From positions 1 to 64,000 of the forward strand of contig CAZQFH010000010.1 in the NCBI GenBank assembly GCA_964592595.1: 64,000 nucleotides of DNA, written 5' to 3'. Below are positions 19,401 to 28,133 of this stretch, one piece after another; position 1 is the first letter of the stretch; every line of letters begins with the position of its first letter. The translations under genes were made by a program, and so were the position numbers. Below the pieces are notes generated by a model. The model was not told the DNA's origin and did not search any database. It saw only the letters and a list, made by a program, of their open reading frames with translations. This DNA comes from UBA5536 sp964592595 (lineage in GTDB: Bacteria > Bacteroidota > Bacteroidia > Bacteroidales > F082).

Positions 19401-20099
19401 AAGGCAAAGGGTGTTGCAGGCATTTTTCCGGCAAATGCAACAGGTGATGGCATTCGGGTATTTGATCCCGATCATACAAGTGCTGAATTGACTCGTTTTG
19501 AGTTTCTGCGCAATCAGCAAAAAAAGGAAAAAGACTATCCCAATCTTTGTCTTTCAGATTTTGTAGCCCCTGAAAACACCAAACTTACTGACTATATTGG
19601 AGGATTTGTTGTGACTGCCGGGCATGGCACTCAGAAAATAGTAGATCATTTTGAGTCGCAAAATGATGATTACAATGCTATTATGGCCAAGATCCTTGCT
19701 GACCGGCTTGCAGAAGCCTTTGCTGAATACCTGCATGTTTTGGTTAGAAAAGAAATATGGGCTTATGCCCCGGATGAAAAGCTTGGCATCAACGACCTGC
19801 TCAAAGAAAACTATCAGGGCATCAGGCCAGCTCCGGGCTATCCCGCTTGCCCCGAACACTCCGAGAAAAGAAAACTTTTCGATTTGCTCGAAGCCGAAAA
19901 ACATACGGGTGTTTCCCTCACCGAGAATTTTGCCATGCATCCGGCTGCGGCTGTAAGTGGATTTTATTTTGCACATCCCGATTCACAATATTTTAATGTG
20001 GGAAAAATCAGTAAAGATCAAATTGAAGACTACAGCAAACGTATAAATTTGTCTCCCGCTGATACAGAAAGACTTTTAAACGCTAACCTCAACTATTAA
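16422..20099 (+). CDS. metH: Methionine synthase, cobalamin-dependent
   Basis: 1225 residues from the ATG at 16422. The frame extends to 16395, but MNNRLEQLKNLLKTKILVLDGAMGTM aligns with other MetH starts only from here. Domains in order: homocysteine methyltransferase with zinc cysteines Cys247 (GLNCALG) and Cys310/Cys311 (GGCCGTT); pterin-binding domain from about 360 (FVNIGERTNVSGSRKF, DINMDDG); cobalamin cap and Rossmann domain with GDVHDIGKN (about 754, His757 the lower cobalt ligand); and the AdoMet reactivation domain near the end (RPAPGYPACPEH, NFAMHPAAAVSGFYFAHP). All four modules are present, so the enzyme should methylate homocysteine from methyl-THF and repair itself with AdoMet. 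It sits behind a SAM-I riboswitch and three bases before metF. Confidence 0.98.
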   Translation: MNNRLEQLKNLLKTKILVLDGAMGTMIQEKKLKPEDYAGELFANHPMPQQGNNDLLSLTRPELIYNIHCAYLEAGADIIETNTFNANRISQADYGLENQVKALNSASAQLARKAADEYTAKRPDKPRFVAGALGPTNKTASMSPDVNDPGYRAVNFDLLVETYFEQAQALIEGGADVILIETVFDTLNAKAALFAVQNLQEKLGRKLGVMMSGTITDASGRTLSGQTVEAFLESVKHVDLISIGLNCALGAAQMRPHIEELAQKASLPVSAYPNAGLPNQFGEYDESPEIMAGHLHDFVSHGFVNIIGGCCGTTPKHIQSFANLAVKAKTRQIPENRHETVFTGLEPVKVSRQQNFVNIGERTNVSGSRKFARLIRDKKYEEALSVARHQVEGGAQVLDINMDDGLLDAKHEMVTFLNLLMADPDIAKLPVMIDSSRWEVLEAGLKCVQGKAIVNSISLKEGEEAFLEQAGKIKKYGAAAVVMAFDETGQAAGFNRKIKICQRAYDLLTKKINFPPEDIIFDPNILAIGTGIPEHNNYAVDYLNAARWIKENLPYAKISGGVSNLSFSFRGNDVVREAIHAVFLYHAIKAGMDMGIVNPGMLQIYDEIDPELLVLTEDLVLNRKQDATEKLLSFAENYTKTAEKGEKADTWRDLPLNERVKHALIKGNADHIEEDVLLVRTDFPRALDVIEGPLMDGMNVVGELFGDGRMFLPQVVKSARVMKKAVAVLLPYIEAEKTSVSSSAGKVLLATVKGDVHDIGKNIVGVVLGCNNYEVIDLGVMVPSEKILETAIKENVDIIGLSGLITPSLEEMTHVAAEMQRRKMTIPLLIGGATTSEVHTAVKISPAYDEPVVHVRDASKVTQVIGQLLGNKAKKQSYQLEIAERYESLRQKYQQSKTGDAYISLEAARANQFKGEFSEQTIKKPLKTGISVFEDMDLNLLKPYIDWTFFFHSWRLNGKYPQIFDDPLKGEEARKLFDDAQLLLDHIIENKLLKAKGVAGIFPANATGDGIRVFDPDHTSAELTRFEFLRNQQKKEKDYPNLCLSDFVAPENTKLTDYIGGFVVTAGHGTQKIVDHFESQNDDYNAIMAKILADRLAEAFAEYLHVLVRKEIWAYAPDEKLGINDLLKENYQGIRPAPGYPACPEHSEKRKLFDLLEAEKHTGVSLTENFAMHPAAAVSGFYFAHPDSQYFNVGKISKDQIEDYSKRINLSPADTERLLNANLNY

Positions 20100-20102
20100 G
20101 CT

Positions 20103-21068
20103 ATGCAAGAACTACCCAGCGTAACATCACAAATTGCAAAATCTGACAAAACTTTGTTTTCATTCGAAATATTGCCTCCTCTCAAGGGTCAGCATTTCGA
20201 GCATATTCAGCAAGCCGTGGAGCCACTCATGAATTTCAAACCTGCTTTTATAAATGTAACTTATCATCAGGAAGAATTTGAATACAAACCACTGGCAAAC
20301 GGATTACTTGAAAAGAAAATCGTTCGCAAACGTCCCGGAACAGTTGGTATTGCAGCAGCTTTGATGTATCGCTATCATGCGAATGTTGTACCACACATCA
20401 TCTGTGGGGGCTTTACGCACGAAGAAACCGAAAATGCATTGATCGATCTTCATTTTCTGGGCGTAAAAAATCTGCTGATCGTTCGTGGCGATCCACAGCC
20501 ATCTGTTAAGTATTTTCAGGCAGAGCCAGGCGGGCATGCCTATGCCATCGACCTCGTGAAACAAGTTCAAAACCTCAATCAAGGTAAATACCTCGAAGAA
20601 GATTTGTTGAATTCGACCCCCACCAATTTTTGTATAGGTGTTGCCGGTTATCCGGAAAAACATGCAGAATCACCCAATCTGGAAAGCGATTTGCAACATC
20701 TGAAAGCTAAAATTGAGGCAGGAGCTTCTTACATTGTTACACAAATGTTTTTTGACAATCAAAAGTATTTCAACTTTGTAGAACGTTGTCGTGCTGCCGG
20801 AATTAATGTGCCCATTATTGCAGGTATAAAACCTGTTTCAATGCTGACGCACTTACAAAAATTGCCTCAAACATTTCACATCGATTTGCCTGAACCCCTT
20901 GTGAAAGCGTTAAAATCATGTAAGAATAACCAATCGGTGCGCGAATTGGGTGTGGAATGGGCTATCATGCAAGCCAAAGAACTTATTCAAAATAAAACAC
21001 CTGTTTTGCATTTCTACACCATGGGTAGAGCCGATAATATCAGAAAAATTGCTGAAGCAGTTTTCTGA
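20103..21068 (+). CDS. metF: 5,10-methylenetetrahydrofolate reductase
   Basis: 321 residues. It reduces methylene-THF to methyl-THF, the methyl donor used by MetH, with FAD. Seen: FSFEILPPLKGQ at the N-terminus with the catalytic Glu of the barrel, PAFINVTYHQEE, PHIICGGFTHEETENALIDL, NLLIVRGDP, FCIGVAGYPEKHAES, YIVTQMFFDNQ and VPIIAGIKPV, all standard MetF segments. It starts three bases after the metH stop, so it shares that transcript and probably the riboswitch control. Confidence 0.97.
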   Translation: MQELPSVTSQIAKSDKTLFSFEILPPLKGQHFEHIQQAVEPLMNFKPAFINVTYHQEEFEYKPLANGLLEKKIVRKRPGTVGIAAALMYRYHANVVPHIICGGFTHEETENALIDLHFLGVKNLLIVRGDPQPSVKYFQAEPGGHAYAIDLVKQVQNLNQGKYLEEDLLNSTPTNFCIGVAGYPEKHAESPNLESDLQHLKAKIEAGASYIVTQMFFDNQKYFNFVERCRAAGINVPIIAGIKPVSMLTHLQKLPQTFHIDLPEPLVKALKSCKNNQSVRELGVEWAIMQAKELIQNKTPVLHFYTMGRADNIRKIAEAVF

Positions 21069-21176
21069 TTTGTGTAAATAAAAATGATACTAAGTTTTAT
21101 AGCAGTATGGTTAAGAATGTGTATTTTCGTTGGTTCAAACAACAGTCAATTCATTACTGACTTAAAAAATTAGCTT

Positions 21177-21902
21177 ATGTCTGTTTACGACCAACTACAA
21201 TCTCACGGAAACAAAATTGCCGTTTTGGTTGACCCTGATAAACCAACCGACAATACAATCATTGCGCTGGCAAAAGATGCCCAAAAAGCAGGCGTTGATT
21301 TCTTTTTTGTTGGTGGCAGTTTGCTTACCAATGACAATATGGATAGTTGTATCAAATTATTAAAAACCCATTCCGATATTCCTGTTATTATTTTCCCCGG
21401 CAATTCGCTACAGCTAAGTAAAAAAGCAGATGCATTTTTGTTTTTAAGCTTGATTTCAAGCCGCAATCCTGAAATGCTTATTGGTCGGCATGTCATTTCG
21501 GCGCCTTATCTGAAACTTGCTGGCCTCGAAGTGATTTCAACAGGCTATATGCTCATCGACAGCGGAAAACCCACCACGGTAAGTTATATGAGTAACAGCC
21601 TCCCGATACCAGCTGATAAAAATGACATTGCACTTTGCACGGCTATGGCAGGCGAAATGTTGGGCATGAAAATGATTTTTATGGATGCCGGTTCCGGTGC
21701 TTACAATGCCATCCCGGCAGAAATGATTGCCGCAGTAAAAGGCAGTATCAATGTACCACTGATTATTGGTGGTGGATTAAAAACCCCCGAAATGGCTGTA
21801 AATGCTTTAAAAGCCGGTGCGGATATCGTGGTAATTGGTAATTCTTTGGAAAAAAATCCAGCGTTACTTGCTTCTTTTGCTGATGCCGTGCATCAAGCCT
21901 AA
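21177..21902 (+). CDS. Geranylgeranylglyceryl phosphate synthase (GGGPS/PcrB family)
   Basis: 241 residues forming a TIM barrel. Seen: the start LVDPDKP, GVDFFFVGGSLLTND, IPVIIFPGNSLQLSKKADAF, FLSLISSRNPEMLIGRH, STGYMLIDSGKPTTVSYMSN, the Gly-rich phosphate site VPLIIGGGLKTPEMA and AGADIVVIGNSLEK. The family joins a polyprenyl diphosphate to sn-glycerol-1-phosphate by an ether bond, the first step in archaeal-type lipids. Group II members occur in Bacteroidota and make geranylgeranyl- or related ethers of unknown fate. The prenyl donor would come from the mevalonate pathway encoded at 38.7-43 kb. No glycerol-1-phosphate dehydrogenase gene is in the window. Confidence 0.92.
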   Translation: MSVYDQLQSHGNKIAVLVDPDKPTDNTIIALAKDAQKAGVDFFFVGGSLLTNDNMDSCIKLLKTHSDIPVIIFPGNSLQLSKKADAFLFLSLISSRNPEMLIGRHVISAPYLKLAGLEVISTGYMLIDSGKPTTVSYMSNSLPIPADKNDIALCTAMAGEMLGMKMIFMDAGSGAYNAIPAEMIAAVKGSINVPLIIGGGLKTPEMAVNALKAGADIVVIGNSLEKNPALLASFADAVHQA

Positions 21903-21907
21903 TGTAG

Positions 21908-21925
21908 CAATTTGCTGGCAAATTG
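21908..21925. repeat. Short perfect inverted repeat after the GGGPS gene
   Basis: CAATTTGC-TG-GCAAATTG begins six bases after the stop codon. An 8-base stem with a 2-base loop, without a T-run, so it may be a 3' stabilising hairpin or a weak terminator. Confidence 0.35.
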
Positions 21926-22045
21926 GCATACCTAATAAAATTAAGACTTATTTTAACTTCTTTCAAATTAATGCGCTAAAGAAGAATTTAGCTCTGTTTA
22001 ACCTGATGTTTTTATCAATGCGGGGTTATTTATTTTGAGTTTTGC

Positions 22046-22053
22046 TATTTTTG
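22046..22053 (+). promoter_or_regulatory. Candidate -7 element for the small membrane protein gene
   Basis: TATTTTTG is a perfect TAnnTTTG match, 31 bases before the start at 22084. The -33 region is T-rich but has no clear TTTG. Confidence 0.45.
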
Positions 22054-22083
22054 ATGCACTAACAAAAACTAAAATATAAACAC

Positions 22084-22305
22084 ATGCAAAAGAATCAATC
22101 AGCATTCACCGACCAGGAGCTGAGGGAAGAGGTGAAAAAAATAAAGCCTTCACCTATCACCAACGCATTTTTTATTGGCTTTTTAATTGGTATTTTAGTT
22201 TATAGCATTCTGGTGAATAACTTGGGTTTTTTAAGCCTGATACCGTTATTTTTTATTTACAAATTAATTCAAAAGTCGAAAAGACAAAAGCACTCGCGAA
22301 ATTGA
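22084..22305 (+). CDS. Small membrane protein, unknown function
   Basis: 73 residues with two closely spaced transmembrane helices (about 27-44 NAFFIGFLIGILVYSIL and 47-62 LGFLSLIPLFFIYKLI). The N-terminus is polar (TDQELREEVKKIKPSPITN) and the tail basic (QKSKRQKHSRN), so both ends should be cytoplasmic. Preceded by a good promoter and an A-rich leader, which supports the frame. No family was recognised. It is followed by a 217-base gap to the peptidase gene. Confidence 0.65.
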   Translation: MQKNQSAFTDQELREEVKKIKPSPITNAFFIGFLIGILVYSILVNNLGFLSLIPLFFIYKLIQKSKRQKHSRN

Positions 22306-22522
22306 TGAAAGAACGAAATTTAAACTAATTGCTCTGGCTGTATCATTAAAATTATTAGTCGGTCAATGAAACAGGCGGTTTATTAATCAATATATTTTTA
22401 CTGATAACCATAATTATTGGGTAAACAAAAACAACAATAGCCAAACCGATTGCTTATTCTTTTTCGCTGTCAATGCAGATTTTCCTTAATTTGCAAGCTC
22501 ATTAACCCTCTATTTTGTTCCT

Positions 22523-24658
22523 ATGAAAAAACTACAGCTTGTTTTTTTACTCATGTTGACATGTACAAGCCTTTTGGTTTCTGGTCAAGACAAAAAACTT
22601 ACCGCAGCAGACGCAGCATGGATGAATCCTGCCTTGTTTCCGGAACGTATTCAACAATTGAAATGGTACGGTAAAACAGATTATTACCAGTATTTTGAAA
22701 AAGATACCCTTTGGCTTACTGAGGCAAAATCAGAAAAAAAGAAAGTGCTGCTTACGCTTAATGAACTTAACACACTGGCTACCAAGCATGATTTCGACAG
22801 TTTGAAACGCTTTCCTTCAATTAATTGGCTAGATGATGGCAGCGGTTGGTTTTTTTATCAGGATAAACTTTTAAAGCTAACTGCTGATTTCGGGCAGTTG
22901 AATCACCTGATAACTTATCCTGAGAAAGCGGAAAATAAAACTGTTTTTGAACCGGATTTACAAACAGCCTATACCATTAATAATAATCTGTATCTGGCCA
23001 TTGGCAACGAACATATTCAACTCACTGATGAGCCTGTAGGCGTTGTGAGCGGTCAATCGGTTCACCGAAACGAATTTGGTATTAAGGACGGAGCGTTTTG
23101 GTCAAAAGATGGCAAAAAACTTGCCTTCTATCAAATGGATGAACGCATGGTTACCAATTATCCCATTGTAGATATTGAACAGCGCATTGCAACGCTTAAA
23201 AATGAACCCTATCCTATGGCTGGCATGAAAAGTCATGAAGTGAAATTAATAGTTTATGATCTGGATACAAAAACAACCACTGTTATGCAAACCGCACAGC
23301 CAGCCGAACAATACCTCACTGCGGTAAGCTGGCATCCTGATGGCGAAAAAATCTACATTGGAATACTGAACCGCGAACAAAACCACCTGAAATTTAACGC
23401 ATACAAGGTAAAAGATGGCAGTTTTGAAAACACCCTTTTTGAAGAAAAAGACCCACAATATGTTGAACCACAATATCCGGCCTATTTTTTGCCTAACAAT
23501 TCAGAACAATTTATCTGGCTCAGCGAACAAGACGGTTTCAGGCATATGTACCTCTATAACACTGAAGGAAAACTTGTTAAGCAACTCACCCAAGGCGATT
23601 GGATGATCACCGCTGAACCTGTTTTTGATCAAACCGGGAAATTTATTTATTACAATTCCACCGCTGTAAGTCCACTTGAACGACATTTTTATAAGCTTGA
23701 TTTGAAAAATGGTAAAACTGCACAGCTAACTGCTGCAGCGGGCGTTCACAACGTATCAGTTTCCAAAAGTGGAAAATACCTTATCGACTCATACAGCAAT
23801 ACGCATACAGCCCGAAATATCATTCTCAGCGATGGAAAAGGAAAAGATATCAGAACATTGCTCGAATCCCAAAATCCGCTAAAGGATTATCAACTGGGTA
23901 AAACACACATGCTGGAGCTGGAAGCTGAAGATGGAACCACACTTTTTGCCCGATTGATAACCCCTCCCAACCTGGACAGCACAAAAAAATACCCGGTAAT
24001 TGTTTATGTTTACGGAGGCCCTCATGCTCAACTGATAACCAACAGCTGGCTGGGCGGAGCCAATTTTTATCTGAACTACCTGGCTCAACAAGGTTATGTG
24101 GTCTTTACATTGGATAATCGTGGCTCGGCCAATCGCGGCGCCGACTTTGAACAAATTATTCACAGGCAGCTTGGAATAACTGAACGTCAGGATCAGCTTG
24201 TTGGAATTAACTACCTTAAAAGTCTTCCGTTCGTTGATCCAGAGCGCATTGGCGTTGATGGATGGAGCTATGGCGGATTTATGTCTATTGGATTGAAACT
24301 GCATCATCCTGATATCTTTAAAGTTGCAGTTGCCGGCGGACCCGTTACCGATTGGAAATATTACGAAATTATGTACGGCGAACGTTATATGGACAGCCCG
24401 GATGAAAATCCGGAAGGCTACGAAACAGCGAGTTTGATAAACAAAGTATCACAGCTAAATGGTAAGCTACTGATTATTCATGGCACAAGTGATCCGGTGG
24501 TTGTGTGGCAACACAGTTTGGCATTCCTCAAAGCTTCCGTTGATGAAGGTGTGCTGCTTGATTATTTTGTCTATCCGGGTCACGAGCATAATGTGAGAGG
24601 AAAAGACCGCGCTCACCTCATTAAAAAGATTTCGACTTACTTTGATGAAAATCTATAA
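22523..24658 (+). CDS. S9B-family prolyl dipeptidyl peptidase (DPP-IV-like)
   Basis: 711 residues. Signal peptide 1-21 (LLVSGQ), so periplasmic or surface-associated. An N-terminal DPP-IV-type beta-propeller covers about 80-460 (AFWSKDGKKLAFYQMDERMV, SWHPDGEKIYIGILNRE). The C-terminal alpha/beta hydrolase carries the serine nucleophile Ser582 in VDGWSYGGFM, Asp657 in GTSDPVVVW and the His residues at 687/689 in YPGHEHN. The family removes X-Pro dipeptides from peptide N-termini; it feeds peptide use. The gene stands alone with no obvious terminator after it. Confidence 0.93.
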   Translation: MKKLQLVFLLMLTCTSLLVSGQDKKLTAADAAWMNPALFPERIQQLKWYGKTDYYQYFEKDTLWLTEAKSEKKKVLLTLNELNTLATKHDFDSLKRFPSINWLDDGSGWFFYQDKLLKLTADFGQLNHLITYPEKAENKTVFEPDLQTAYTINNNLYLAIGNEHIQLTDEPVGVVSGQSVHRNEFGIKDGAFWSKDGKKLAFYQMDERMVTNYPIVDIEQRIATLKNEPYPMAGMKSHEVKLIVYDLDTKTTTVMQTAQPAEQYLTAVSWHPDGEKIYIGILNREQNHLKFNAYKVKDGSFENTLFEEKDPQYVEPQYPAYFLPNNSEQFIWLSEQDGFRHMYLYNTEGKLVKQLTQGDWMITAEPVFDQTGKFIYYNSTAVSPLERHFYKLDLKNGKTAQLTAAAGVHNVSVSKSGKYLIDSYSNTHTARNIILSDGKGKDIRTLLESQNPLKDYQLGKTHMLELEAEDGTTLFARLITPPNLDSTKKYPVIVYVYGGPHAQLITNSWLGGANFYLNYLAQQGYVVFTLDNRGSANRGADFEQIIHRQLGITERQDQLVGINYLKSLPFVDPERIGVDGWSYGGFMSIGLKLHHPDIFKVAVAGGPVTDWKYYEIMYGERYMDSPDENPEGYETASLINKVSQLNGKLLIIHGTSDPVVVWQHSLAFLKASVDEGVLLDYFVYPGHEHNVRGKDRAHLIKKISTYFDENL

Positions 24659-24807
24659 TTACTTAATAGACATATTCCGCATTTTGGAATTTAATCCATT
24701 ATTGATACTTATAAGAAATTACGATTCCATTCTATCTATCTGTTTTATAGCTTTTTAAATTTTTGGCATATTAAATGTACCTGCATTAATAGCATTATTT
24801 TCCAGAA

Positions 24808-25185
24808 ATGGAGGTTGATATGTTAGAAAAAAGACACATCCTTGTAGTTGACGATCTTAAAGTAAACTTTTTACTTATCAAGGCCATGCTGATAAAACAT
24901 GGTATGCAGGTGAGCTGGGCAGAAAATGGCTACCTGGCCATCGAAAAGGTAAAATCAGATCCAAATATTCATGCTATACTCATGGACTACAATATGCCTG
25001 GGATCGACGGCCTTGAAACCACGCTCATGATTAAAGCACTCCGTCCTGACCTTAAAGTGATTTCGCATAGCACTTTTACCGACACCCCTTCCTTCGACAG
25101 GAAAAACGCACCATTTGATGATTATCTGCCTAAACCCATTAATTGTAGCCAGTTAATGTCATTACTCGAAAAACATCTCGCATAA
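24808..25185 (+). CDS. Single-domain response regulator (receiver only)
   Basis: 125 residues, one receiver domain and no output domain. Acidic pocket Asp15/Asp16 (ILVVDDLK), phospho-acceptor Asp60 in ILMDYNMPGIDGLE, Ser/Thr at 87-89 (SHSTF) and Lys109 (YLPKPIN). An ATG four codons in (24820) is an alternative start. It lies 91 bases before a hybrid histidine kinase whose own receiver domain is similar (both have the DxxxNFxLIKxML pattern), so it is likely the kinase's diffusible partner or a competitor for phosphate. Confidence 0.9.
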   Translation: MEVDMLEKRHILVVDDLKVNFLLIKAMLIKHGMQVSWAENGYLAIEKVKSDPNIHAILMDYNMPGIDGLETTLMIKALRPDLKVISHSTFTDTPSFDRKNAPFDDYLPKPINCSQLMSLLEKHLA

Positions 25186-25225
25186 AATTATACTGCAACA
25201 ATTTTTTATTCTCATAAAGCTTTGT

Positions 25226-25233
25226 TAATTTTG
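25226..25233 (+). promoter_or_regulatory. Candidate -7 element for the hybrid kinase gene
   Basis: TAATTTTG, perfect TAnnTTTG, 43 bases before the start at 25277. The T-rich run at 25202-25208 is roughly at the -33 distance. It suggests the kinase can be transcribed separately from the preceding receiver gene. Confidence 0.45.
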
Positions 25234-25276
25234 TAGCACCCTAATCCGTAATAAAGCCTGGATTTATTTCACCCGC

Positions 25277-28075
25277 ATGAAAATACAAATTGCCAGAATT
25301 TTGCTGTTGTTGTTGCTGTTTACAGCGCAGGAACTTCTACTGGCACAAACTGATAGCCATAAACTTGCTGACAGTTTACGCAATCAGCTCGAAAAAACCG
25401 AAGGCAGCGCAAAGCTCCATATTTACAAAGCGCTCATCAAAAGCCTTCGAAACATCGACCCCGCTGCCGGAATTACTTATGCGCGCGAAGCTATGCCCCT
25501 GGCAGAAGTACTTGGCGCAAAAAAACTAAAAGCAGAAATTAGAAACGAAGAAGCTGTCTGCTACCGCAAGCTGCATGTTTACGAAAAAGCCTACTCCCTG
25601 CATCTCGAATCACTCCAGGATTTCAAACAAATGAATGACAGCCTGGGAATTGCTTTTACGCTGGCTAACATCGGGCATGTCTATTTTTTTTACAAAGATT
25701 ACGAACAAGCTATAAGATATCACATCGACGCCTTGGTTATCAAGGAATTTTTAAATGACGAGCCACAAGTAGCCTATTCGCAAAACGCACTTGGAATGGT
25801 ATTCCTCGAAATGGAAAATTATGCCCGTGCACTTGATTTTTTTATCGCGGCACTCAATACACAGGAAAAATATAATTTGCCGGCCGAAACCGCCAACACC
25901 AAAGCAAATCTGGCTAAAGTAATGTTTAAGCTTAAACGCTATGACGATGCTATGCGCTATTTAAAAGAGGTAGAGTCCGTTTATATTCAAGCCAAAGCAG
26001 AATATGGACTCAGCCAGGTTTACAACCAAATGGCAAATTATCTTAGCGAACAAAACAAGTTTGATGAAGCTCAGGAATACCTCGACAAAGCTCAAACCCT
26101 GGCAGAAAAAACAGAAGACATATCTGTTTTATTATTTAACTACGTCACACGTCAAAAAATTGCGCATGCACAGCAGGATTATCAGAAAGCCTATGATTAT
26201 TTAACGGTTGCCAACAAGTTAAGAGACTCGCTGATGAATGAGCGCCGGCATCATGAAATGTCAGAAATCAGGATTCGATACGAAACGCAACGACTTGATG
26301 ATGAAAATGAAATTTTACGTCTGCAACTTTCACAGCAATCCCTCAGAATCCGTTACATCATTTTTTCACTGCTTGCCGTGCTTTTAGTTCTGATTATTTT
26401 TGTGTTGATAACAATTGTCCGTCGTAATCGCCGCAAAAGTCGTATGCTCGAAATTACCAATATTGAATTGGAAAAACGCGTTCAAGAACGAACACAAGAA
26501 CTTAAAAAACAAGTTGATGCCTTGGATCGTACCTTCCGCTCTTTAAAACAAAGCGAAGAAAAATTCAGAAAAATCAGTGATACTTCTCCTTTGGGTATTG
26601 CTGTAACCAACCCACAGGGCAGCATCGTATTTATCAACCAAATACTCCCCGAAATACTTGGCCTTAAACAACAAACGCTGACAGACGGATCTTGGTTTCG
26701 ACATATTCTGCTCGAAGATCGTAACAAAATGGACATCTTATGGCAAAATGCTCACCATGCCAAAGAAGGCGTTTTTGAGGCTGATTTCAAGCTACGCCTT
26801 GATCAGGAAATCCGATTTATACATTTCAAAGCTGCCACCATGTTCCTCGAAGATGAATTTGCAGGAATTGTGAGTGTTTTTGAAAATGTTACACAACACA
26901 AAAACTTTGAAAACGAACTGGTTGAAGCCAAAAACAAAGCAGAAGACTCCGATCGTCTTAAGTCGGCATTTCTGGCCAATATGAGCCACGAAATCAGAAC
27001 CCCAATGAATGCCATTTTAGGTTTTTCTGACCTGCTTTCGACTGACGAATACAGCCCTGAAGAAAAAATTGAATTCATCGAAATGATCAAATCGAGTGGT
27101 AGATTGCTACTGAATCTTATCAACGATATCATCGATATTTCAAAAATAGAGGCCGGTGAGCTAAAAATTCAACCTTCAGAATTCAAACTTATTGATCTGA
27201 TGGAAGAAATGTCGCAGGGATTCCGGCAACAAATGGATAGAAATGGTAAATCCCACGTAAAGCTTTTACTCACTCACAAAGAGGAATTAAAAACAGCATT
27301 AATCACAACAGACCGATTGCGATTGCAACAAATTATGACCAATCTGCTGAGTAATGCCATGAAATTTACGCTGCAAGGTGAGATTGAATTTGGCGCTTTG
27401 GCTATCAATGATTCATACGAATTTTTTGTTAGAGACACTGGTATTGGCATTCCTGAACATAAACTTGATGTTGTTTTTGAACGTTTCAGGCAAGCCGACG
27501 ATTCACACACACGACTTTTTGGAGGTACCGGTTTAGGCCTTGCCATCACTAAACACCTGATAGCATTGCTCGATGGTAAGATATGGGTTGAATCGCAAGA
27601 AAACATAGGAACAGCATTTTACTTTACACTGCCTGCCGATTCCCATGCACATTCAAAAATAAATGCAATTCCAAAGAAAGATTTATCCCTTCCCGATTTT
27701 GGAGGGAAAACAATTCTTGTTGCAGAGGATGTCGACACAAATTTCTATCTGATCAAGACAATGCTCAATAAGCTGAATTTAAATATTTTACACGCATCTA
27801 ACGGCCTGATTGCACTTGATTTGGCAGTGGAACACCAACCTGATTTGATCATCATGGACATTCAAATGCCTGAGATGGACGGAAGTGAAGCTTTTAAGCA
27901 AATCAGACATCAAAAGTTATCAATGCCCGTTATTGCAATCACAGCTTTTGCCATGCTTGGCGAAGAAAGACAATACCTTGATATGGGTTTCGATGCTTAC
28001 CTCAGTAAGCCGCTGAGCCTTGATAAACTCGTCGATTTATTAGTTGTTTTTTTACAGCCCACAAATCCCAAGTAA
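25277..28075 (+). CDS. Hybrid sensor histidine kinase: TPR, TM, PAS, HisKA, HATPase, receiver
   Basis: 932 residues. Signal sequence 1-24, then a periplasmic block of TPR repeats (about 60-330, with GIAFTLANIGHVYFFYKDYE and similar units), one transmembrane helix (about 355-378), a short coiled coil, a PAS domain (about 430-540, ISDTSPLGIAVTNPQG), HisKA with phospho-acceptor His571 in FLANMSHEIRTPMNAILGFS, an HATPase domain with NLLSNAMKFT, GIGIPEHKL and GGTGLGLAI, and a C-terminal receiver with Asp861 in LIIMDIQMPEMDG. TPR sensor domains usually read protein-protein contacts. No DNA-binding output is present, so signal must pass on, perhaps to the receiver protein encoded just upstream. Confidence 0.94.
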   Translation: MKIQIARILLLLLLFTAQELLLAQTDSHKLADSLRNQLEKTEGSAKLHIYKALIKSLRNIDPAAGITYAREAMPLAEVLGAKKLKAEIRNEEAVCYRKLHVYEKAYSLHLESLQDFKQMNDSLGIAFTLANIGHVYFFYKDYEQAIRYHIDALVIKEFLNDEPQVAYSQNALGMVFLEMENYARALDFFIAALNTQEKYNLPAETANTKANLAKVMFKLKRYDDAMRYLKEVESVYIQAKAEYGLSQVYNQMANYLSEQNKFDEAQEYLDKAQTLAEKTEDISVLLFNYVTRQKIAHAQQDYQKAYDYLTVANKLRDSLMNERRHHEMSEIRIRYETQRLDDENEILRLQLSQQSLRIRYIIFSLLAVLLVLIIFVLITIVRRNRRKSRMLEITNIELEKRVQERTQELKKQVDALDRTFRSLKQSEEKFRKISDTSPLGIAVTNPQGSIVFINQILPEILGLKQQTLTDGSWFRHILLEDRNKMDILWQNAHHAKEGVFEADFKLRLDQEIRFIHFKAATMFLEDEFAGIVSVFENVTQHKNFENELVEAKNKAEDSDRLKSAFLANMSHEIRTPMNAILGFSDLLSTDEYSPEEKIEFIEMIKSSGRLLLNLINDIIDISKIEAGELKIQPSEFKLIDLMEEMSQGFRQQMDRNGKSHVKLLLTHKEELKTALITTDRLRLQQIMTNLLSNAMKFTLQGEIEFGALAINDSYEFFVRDTGIGIPEHKLDVVFERFRQADDSHTRLFGGTGLGLAITKHLIALLDGKIWVESQENIGTAFYFTLPADSHAHSKINAIPKKDLSLPDFGGKTILVAEDVDTNFYLIKTMLNKLNLNILHASNGLIALDLAVEHQPDLIIMDIQMPEMDGSEAFKQIRHQKLSMPVIAITAFAMLGEERQYLDMGFDAYLSKPLSLDKLVDLLVVFLQPTNPK

Positions 28076-28133
28076 AAAAACAAGTCGCTCCACACCAATT
28101 TCCTTTGTAATTTAGCCACAAAAACAGGCTTAA

